From positions 1-8,603 of the forward strand of contig CAMURE010000020.1 of NCBI GenBank assembly GCA_947097375.1: DNA of 8,603 bases, written 5' to 3'. Source of the stretch: an uncultured Candidatus Saccharibacteria bacterium (lineage in GTDB: Bacteria; Patescibacteria; Saccharimonadia; Saccharimonadales; Nanosynbacteraceae). This document shows, in pieces, positions 1-5,093 of this stretch. The notes under the pieces were generated by a model that was not told where the DNA came from, did not search any database, and saw only the letters and a list, made by a program, of their open reading frames with translations. A program made the translations under genes and the position numbers. Positions within the stretch are counted from its first letter, which is position 1. The number at the start of each line of letters is the position of its first letter.

Positions 1-2036
1 AAAATGGTTAATCGCTGATAGCGACTGACGGCACGCGCCAGATGGTTATATTGTAGCAAATCCTGCCCCTCTTTGACAAAGCGCTCGGCCTCCGTTTGCG
101 CACGGGCGATCAGCGGCGTGTCGCTCAGCGAGGCAATTTTTAGGTTCAATGCGCCATGCTGCGCTCGTCCGTAAATCTCGCCAGGACCGCGCAGATTCAG
201 GTCTATTTCCGCCAGGTAAAAGCCGTCTTGGGACTTCTCGATCTCCTTGAGGCGCTGGCTTGGCTTGTCATGGCTCGACAGCATCAAATGGCAAAAACTC
301 TGGTGCTGACCGCGTCCAACCCGACCGCGCAGCTGATGGAGCTGGCTGAGCCCAAAATGATCGGCATTTTCGATGAGCATGACCGTGGCGTTCGGCACAT
401 TGACGCCAACTTCCACGACGGTGGTACTCACCAGCATGTCAATGTCGCCGTCCGCGAACTGCTGCATGACCGCCGCTTTTTCCTCCGGCGGCAATTTACC
501 GTGTAGCAATCCGACGCGGCGATGACGAAACATTGTTTTTGCTAATTTGTGATATTCCGCCTCGACCGACTTTTTGTCATTGTCAGGATTATCGTCGATC
601 AACGGGCAGATGACATAGGCTTGGCGACCTTTGGCAATTTCTGCATCAATAGTTTCGTAGAGTTTTGGCGCTGAAGCTGGCGACCAAATTTTCGTTTCAA
701 TCGGCTGACGTCCGGCCGGCAGCTCGTCCAAAATCGAGATGTCCAGCTCGCCATACAACGTTAACGCCAAGCTCCGCGGAATCGGCGTAGCTGTCATACT
801 GAGCAGATGCGGCATATAATCCGCCTTTTGTAGCAAGGCCTGCCGCTGCTTGACGCCGAATCGATGTTGCTCATCAATCACCACAAACCCCAGCTTGTGG
901 TACGCCACTTTTTCCTGAATCAGCGCGTGCGTACCAACCACCACGTTAATATTACCATTTGCCAAGTTATCCAGCAGCTGCCGCCGTGGGGCGCCCTTAA
1001 CATGCCCCGTTAGCAGTGCTACCGACACGCCAAACGGCGATAACAGCTCATTCAGCGTTTTGGCGTGCTGAGTCGCCAAAATCTCCGTCGGCGCCATGAT
1101 GGCTGTCTGGAAACCAGCCTGCGCCACCTCCGCCGCTACCAGCCCGGCGACCACGGTTTTGCCTGAGCCAACATCACCCTGTAGCAGGCGGTTCATCGGA
1201 TGTTCGGACTCCAAATCTTGCAAAATCTGCCAGGCGGCACGGCGCTGCGCGTTGGTCAAGGGAAATGGCAATTGCTCAACAAATTGCTTGACGACCGGCT
1301 GATTGAACGGGATGCGCCAGCCAGTCAATTTGGTCTGCTCTTGCTTATTCAACTGCGCTGCCAAAATCATTTCAAACAATTCTTCGAACGCCAAGCGTTC
1401 CCGGCCGCGGGCAATTTCCTCGTGATTATTTGGTGCGTGGAGGAACTTGACAGCTTTGGCGCGGCTGACTAACTTTTGTCGCTGGACAATGTGTTCTGGT
1501 AGCGTCTCGGGCAAAAATTCCATGATGGGACGTAGGTTTTTTAGCAAATCCTGCACGGTTTTCGGGCGGAGATTTTTGATGGATTTGTAGACGGGATGGA
1601 TGCCTGACGTATGGTGGATGTCGGATGCATCAGCTGGCTTGGCGAGTTCGACGGACGGATTGCTGATCTGATAGCTGTTATATTGCATGCCAAATTGACC
1701 GGAAAACATGAACTCGGCGTCAGATCTCAGCTGCGATTCGCGGTACGGTTGATTGAACCAAACGGCCTTCACCTTGCCAGAATCATCCGCCAGCACCGCC
1801 GTGGTGATCCTCAGACCCCGGCGAACAATCCGCGTGGAAATCGACTCGCAGCGCGCCCGCACCGTCACCTTACCCGGTTGAAGATCAGCGATATTGACCG
1901 CCGCCGAATAATCATCATACGCCCGCGGCAAAAAATCCAAGGCGTCCGCCACCGTCTCCAGACCTGCCGCCGACAGTGCTTGGGCAGTTTTAGGGCCGAC
2001 GCCTTTGATGTGTTCCAGTGGGGTTGTTAGTTTCAT
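1..2036 (-). CDS. recG: ATP-dependent DNA helicase RecG (3' end cut by window edge)
   Basis: RecG is a superfamily 2 double-stranded DNA translocase that regresses stalled replication forks and processes branched recombination intermediates in the cytoplasm. I translated the minus strand from the ATG at 2036 and found an open frame to the left edge, 678 codons with no stop. RecG is typically about 680-690 residues, so only a few C-terminal residues should be missing. In order: a helix-hairpin-helix-like segment (IKGVGPKTAQAL, residues 10-21); a wedge/OB-fold region (about 50-130) with the family pattern VLADDSGKVKAVWFNQPY; Walker A GDVGSGKT (287-294); motif Ia APTEILATQH; Walker B DEQH (388-391) followed by RFGVKQR; motif III SMTATPIPRSLA (413-424); motif V STTVVEVGVNVP; and motif VI QLRGRVGRGQ (568-577). 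All catalytic motifs look intact. It is the last visible gene of the tyrS operon. Its ATG overlaps the mutase TGA as ATGA and no strong Shine-Dalgarno precedes it, so translation is probably coupled to the upstream gene. Confidence 0.96.
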   Translation of the reverse strand, partial: MKLTTPLEHIKGVGPKTAQALSAAGLETVADALDFLPRAYDDYSAAVNIADLQPGKVTVRARCESISTRIVRRGLRITTAVLADDSGKVKAVWFNQPYRESQLRSDAEFMFSGQFGMQYNSYQISNPSVELAKPADASDIHHTSGIHPVYKSIKNLRPKTVQDLLKNLRPIMEFLPETLPEHIVQRQKLVSRAKAVKFLHAPNNHEEIARGRERLAFEELFEMILAAQLNKQEQTKLTGWRIPFNQPVVKQFVEQLPFPLTNAQRRAAWQILQDLESEHPMNRLLQGDVGSGKTVVAGLVAAEVAQAGFQTAIMAPTEILATQHAKTLNELLSPFGVSVALLTGHVKGAPRRQLLDNLANGNINVVVGTHALIQEKVAYHKLGFVVIDEQHRFGVKQRQALLQKADYMPHLLSMTATPIPRSLALTLYGELDISILDELPAGRQPIETKIWSPASAPKLYETIDAEIAKGRQAYVICPLIDDNPDNDKKSVEAEYHKLAKTMFRHRRVGLLHGKLPPEEKAAVMQQFADGDIDMLVSTTVVEVGVNVPNATVMLIENADHFGLSQLHQLRGRVGRGQHQSFCHLMLSSHDKPSQRLKEIEKSQDGFYLAEIDLNLRGPGEIYGRAQHGALNLKIASLSDTPLIARAQTEAERFVKEGQDLLQYNHLARAVSRYQRLTI

Positions 2037-3799
2037 TGCACTCGGCTGAGCGCCTCAGCCTGCAGCGCCTCGAATAGCTGCTTGAGGGCGTCTTGTACTC
2101 GTGTATAGTCCTCTTCTGGATTTGTCGTCTCTTCATGCCACTGTATATAGAATTTCAGCTTTGGCTCAGTACCACTCGGGCGAATTGTAATACGGCGGCG
2201 TGAATCACCACACTCAAATACTAGTACATTACCCTTGACGCAATTAATTGCTGTGGTCGTCCCATCCGCTGCTGTTCGCACCAGTGTCTGATAGTCGGAC
2301 ACCGCTGACACTACCTGATCGCCAATCATCTTTGGTGGATCGGTGCGCAGTGAGTTCATAATCTGCTGCATCGTCGCAAACCCTTCGGCGCCCGGATAAA
2401 TAGCAACCTCGAGCCGCTCCACATATAACCCAACTTCACGATACAGCTCCATCAGCCTATCAACGAGCGTTTTTCCCTGCTGCTTGAGCTCAGCCGCATA
2501 TTCTGCGAGCGCCAGCGCACCAACCGCGCCATCTTTGTCACGAGCATAGTCGCCCTTGAGTAGACCATAACTTTCCTCACCACCCAGCACAAACACCTCA
2601 TCAGTGCCTTCTTTCTGGCGAATAACCTCACCGATGTACTTAAAGCCAATCAGCAGGTTACCGTAGTAGGTAGCACCATAGCTGTCTGCCAGCGCCTTCA
2701 TCATATCAGTTGTAACAATAGTCTTGACGATGTAATGCTGCGGGGTGACACCGCCTCGCTCTTGCAATTTCCGGAGGGCATAATCAGTCGCAAGTGCGGC
2801 GGATTGATTACCAGTCAGATAGATCGGTTGGCCGTGATGATTCACAATTACACCAATTCGATCAGCATCAGGGTCGTTGGTAATCGCAATGTCAGCTGAT
2901 ATTTCCATCATCTTTGCGACGACCATATCGTTAGCAGCGCGTTCCTCGGGATTTGGCTTACGATTAGCAATCGTCGGGAAATTGCCATCCGGCACCATCT
3001 GCTCATCAACCGTCGTAATCTGAGTAAATCCAGCCCGACGCAATACCGGTAGGACATTAGTCTGCCCCGCACCATGGAGCGGTGAATAGGCGATTGTCAA
3101 ATCACGCTCCTGACCGTCAGCTTGCGCCAGTACCGCAGCATAGTACGCCTCGTCAACATCCTGACCGATAATGGTAATCTTGCCCTCAGTCACTGCTGCC
3201 TCAAAATCTGGCTCCACTAACACCTCGGTCACCGCTGCCGCCGCGTCTAGGATACCTCGGTCATGCGGCGACACCACCTGTGCGCCGTCATTCCAATACG
3301 CCTTAAAGCCATTATCAGTCGGTGGATTGTGGCTGGCTGAAATCACGATTCCGACAGCACAGCCAAGGTGTCGTACGGCAAAACTCAGTTCTGGAGTCGC
3401 CCGAAAGCTGTCGAAAATATATGTCTTAAATCCATTAGCAGCACACACCCGCGCGGTGTATTGGCTGAGTTCTGGCGAGGTCAAACGCGTATCACACGCG
3501 ATGACCACACCTTTTGCTGGTGCATCAGGATCAAACTGCTGAGCGTAGCGACACAGTGCTTGCGCCGACTCACCAATCGTGACGCGATTGATGCGGTTCG
3601 AGCCGACTCCCGTTGTACCACGTCGACCGCCAGTACCAAACTCAATTACCTTGAAAAATGCGTCTTCCAGATCTTGCCACTGCTCGTTTGCAATCATCTG
3701 CTCTAGCTCTGCCTTATATTCAGCGTATTTTGGTTCTGTTAGCCAGCGCTCGATGTTTGCTGCTGCTTCTACTGATACGTGTTGCTTGACTGAGTCCAT
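2033..3799 (-). CDS. Phosphosugar mutase, PgcA/PGM2-like alpha-phosphoglucomutase
   Basis: This is a 588-residue member of the alpha-D-phosphohexomutase superfamily, close to the length of Bacillus PgcA (about 580). These cytoplasmic Mg-dependent enzymes move phosphate between C1 and C6 of glucose or mannose through an active-site phosphoserine. All four signatures are visible: the phosphoserine loop SASHNP (154-159, catalytic Ser156; the family usually has TASHNP), metal-binding DPDADR (309-314), sugar-specificity loop GGEESYG (406-412) and the C-terminal phosphate-binding loop RPSGTEPK (540-547). The N-terminal EFGTGGRRG (53-61) is the usual substrate-phosphate entry motif of the large PGM2-type branch. 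That branch and GEESYG favour glucose-1-phosphate/glucose-6-phosphate interconversion, but mannose or pentose phosphate cannot be excluded from sequence alone. The ATG at 3799 is supported by GGAGGG nine bases upstream. The start lies 2 nt after the tyrS stop, and the TGA stop overlaps the recG ATG, so it is the middle gene of the operon. Confidence 0.93.
   Translation of the reverse strand: MDSVKQHVSVEAAANIERWLTEPKYAEYKAELEQMIANEQWQDLEDAFFKVIEFGTGGRRGTTGVGSNRINRVTIGESAQALCRYAQQFDPDAPAKGVVIACDTRLTSPELSQYTARVCAANGFKTYIFDSFRATPELSFAVRHLGCAVGIVISASHNPPTDNGFKAYWNDGAQVVSPHDRGILDAAAAVTEVLVEPDFEAAVTEGKITIIGQDVDEAYYAAVLAQADGQERDLTIAYSPLHGAGQTNVLPVLRRAGFTQITTVDEQMVPDGNFPTIANRKPNPEERAANDMVVAKMMEISADIAITNDPDADRIGVIVNHHGQPIYLTGNQSAALATDYALRKLQERGGVTPQHYIVKTIVTTDMMKALADSYGATYYGNLLIGFKYIGEVIRQKEGTDEVFVLGGEESYGLLKGDYARDKDGAVGALALAEYAAELKQQGKTLVDRLMELYREVGLYVERLEVAIYPGAEGFATMQQIMNSLRTDPPKMIGDQVVSAVSDYQTLVRTAADGTTTAINCVKGNVLVFECGDSRRRITIRPSGTEPKLKFYIQWHEETTNPEEDYTRVQDALKQLFEALQAEALSRVQ
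2044..2060 (-). other. 7-bp hairpin immediately upstream of the recG start
   Basis: On the transcribed minus strand, GGCTGAG, loop GCG and CTCAGCC form a perfect 7-bp inverted repeat with a 3-nt loop. It ends seven bases before the recG ATG, where a Shine-Dalgarno would normally sit. It lies within the last codons of the mutase, where the protein has a short repeat (EALQAEALS) and the DNA an 8-base direct repeat (2049-2056 and 2064-2071). The pairing is visible in the sequence; a regulatory role is inference. Confidence 0.5.
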
Positions 3800-3801
3800 G
3801 A

Positions 3802-5019
3802 CTATTCTCCCTCCATAATTAATACAAACGAGTTTTTACCCTTTTTGAGTAGCGACGTAGTGTTGACGGCTTGGTCTTCGGCTATTTTTTCGCCGTTGAG
3901 ACTGATGGCGCCAGATTTCAATAGGCGTTTTGCCTCGCCATTAGAGCTGACCGCACCAGACACCACCAACGCTTCAATCACGCCGACGCCGACATCAACG
4001 CGCGGAATTTCCTGAGCCAAGGCGTCCAGGTCATCGTCTGACAATTGCCGAAAGTCGCCGCCGCCAAACAACACTTCAGTCACCCGCTCCACTGATTCGC
4101 GCCGACTAGTACCATGGACAATGTCGGTAACTTCGCGTGCCAAGACTTTTTGGGCTGAGCGTGCGCCAGGATTGACCGCGTGGTTTTCAGCGATGGCCTC
4201 AATGGTGTCGCGATCGAGCATGGTGAAGATTTTCATGTACTCGATGGCACTTTCGTCGTCAACGTTCAGCCAGAATTGATAGAATTTGTAGACGCTGGTT
4301 TTATTTTCATCTAGCCACACCGCGCCACCTTCGGATTTGCCAAATTTGCGACCGGTTGATTTGTTGATGAGCAGTGGCGCCGTCATGGCATAGACTTCGG
4401 CGTTTTCTTTTTTGCGGATCAATTCCACGCCTGAGAGCAAATTACCCCACTGGTCGGAACCGCCGATTTGCAAATTGACACCGTGATGTTTGAATAAGTG
4501 CCAGAAATCGTAGCCCTGCAGCAAGGTGTAGGTAAATTCAGCAAAGCTCAACCCCTTGCCATTAGCGATACGTGCCTTAAAAAATTCCCGCGTCGTTAAC
4601 TCTGCCATGTTGAAACTCTTGCCAATGTCGCGAAGGAACGGTAACAGCTCCAGATTGCCCAGCCAGTCCGCATTATCCACCAAGGTAAAATCGCGTCCAG
4701 CAAAAATTTGCGACACCTGGGCTTTTAAGGCTCGTTTATTGTGCTCAATTTCTGCATACGAAAGCAGACTCCGCTCCTCGGTGTCGCGCATATCGCCAAT
4801 CATACCCGTGCCGCCGCCGACCAGCAGAAACACCTTGTGACCGCGCTCCAAGAAATGTCGCACCATCATATAGACCGCGAGATGCCCGACATGTAAACTA
4901 TCCGCCGACGGATCGGTCCCCAAATAGAGCGTAAAATTTCCCGAATCGATACGCTCATCATCGGTGAATGTCGCTTGATTCCAAAACCCGCGCCACTTTA
5001 GCTCCTCTGATAATTGCAT
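3802..5019 (-). CDS. tyrS: Tyrosyl-tRNA synthetase
   Basis: This class I aminoacyl-tRNA synthetase attaches tyrosine to tRNA-Tyr in the cytoplasm. It is 405 residues long, which is normal for the bacterial enzyme. The Rossmann catalytic domain carries the HIGH-type signature as HVGH (43-46) inside DPSADSLHVGHL. The family-specific tyrosine and ATP pocket follows: LLQGYDFWHLF near Tyr170 and QIGGSDQWGN (184-193), the best diagnostic for TyrRS over TrpRS. The KMSKS loop is present as KFGKS (225-229). The C-terminus (about 340-405) is an S4-type RNA-binding domain with the pattern GEAKRLLKSGAISLNG. The N-terminal LSEELKWRGF resembles other TyrRS starts, which supports the ATG at 5019; AAAGGAGG lies just upstream. 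It is the first gene of a minus-strand operon with the mutase and recG, and the gap to the divergent PBP gene is 73 bp. The leader is too short for a T-box, so no tRNA-sensing control is visible. Confidence 0.97.
   Translation of the reverse strand: MQLSEELKWRGFWNQATFTDDERIDSGNFTLYLGTDPSADSLHVGHLAVYMMVRHFLERGHKVFLLVGGGTGMIGDMRDTEERSLLSYAEIEHNKRALKAQVSQIFAGRDFTLVDNADWLGNLELLPFLRDIGKSFNMAELTTREFFKARIANGKGLSFAEFTYTLLQGYDFWHLFKHHGVNLQIGGSDQWGNLLSGVELIRKKENAEVYAMTAPLLINKSTGRKFGKSEGGAVWLDENKTSVYKFYQFWLNVDDESAIEYMKIFTMLDRDTIEAIAENHAVNPGARSAQKVLAREVTDIVHGTSRRESVERVTEVLFGGGDFRQLSDDDLDALAQEIPRVDVGVGVIEALVVSGAVSSNGEAKRLLKSGAISLNGEKIAEDQAVNTTSLLKKGKNSFVLIMEGE
3809..3814 (-). promoter_or_regulatory. Shine-Dalgarno of the phosphosugar mutase gene
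   Basis: On the minus strand this reads GGAGGG and lies nine bases before the mutase ATG at 3799. It sits inside the last codons of tyrS (the Met-Glu-Gly-Glu end), so the downstream ribosome site is embedded in the upstream gene. It fixes the mutase start and shows that this gene can initiate on its own, unlike recG. Confidence 0.8.
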
Positions 5020-5022
5020 ATT

Positions 5023-5029
5023 CCTCCTT
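5023..5029 (-). promoter_or_regulatory. Shine-Dalgarno of tyrS
   Basis: The minus strand reads AAGGAGG here, and only three bases (AAT) separate GGAGG from the ATG at 5019. The core match is strong but the spacing is shorter than usual. No in-frame alternative fits better, because the next residues already match the TyrRS N-terminus. Confidence 0.75.
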
Positions 5030-5040
5030 TTCTGGGTAAT

Positions 5041-5069
5041 AGTATAGCAATTTTATGATTGAAGCGAAA
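5041..5069 (-). promoter_or_regulatory. Predicted promoter of the tyrS-mutase-recG operon
   Basis: On the minus strand there is an extended -10 element, TGC followed by TATACT (hexamer at 5041-5046, five of six consensus bases). The -35 position at 17-bp spacing (5064-5069, TTTCGC) is poor, so the TG extension probably compensates. The predicted start is near 5034, giving a leader of about 15 nt that just contains the tyrS Shine-Dalgarno. The assignment rests on consensus matching only. Confidence 0.55.
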
Positions 5070-5093
5070 CATAGGCGTGATATAATGATAGTG
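5059..5093 (+). promoter_or_regulatory. Predicted promoter of the class A PBP gene, start site on the GTG codon
   Basis: TTGAAG at 5059-5064 (four of six -35 consensus bases), a 16-bp spacer, then TGA plus a perfect TATAAT at 5081-5086 (extended -10). Standard spacing places +1 at 5093, the G of the PBP GTG start codon, so the transcript would have no leader. No Shine-Dalgarno precedes the codon, which fits a leaderless message. The -35 shares or abuts the -35 region of the divergent tyrS promoter. Confidence 0.65.

Noticed and set aside
1611..2030. Open plus-strand frames over recG (also 156-506 and 1096-1472) as possible genes or antisense proteins.
   Set aside because: They lie opposite a continuous recG frame with all helicase motifs, show no recognisable family and no convincing ribosome site; they are antisense shadows.
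2033..2035. UGA as a sense codon, as in some Patescibacteria.
   Set aside because: The mutase ends at this TGA at a length normal for the family, just after its last domain, and the overlapping recG ATG makes an ordinary operon junction.
5020..5092. A T-box or other riboswitch ahead of tyrS.
   Set aside because: The whole divergent gap is 73 bp and the predicted tyrS leader is about 15 nt, far too short for a T-box.
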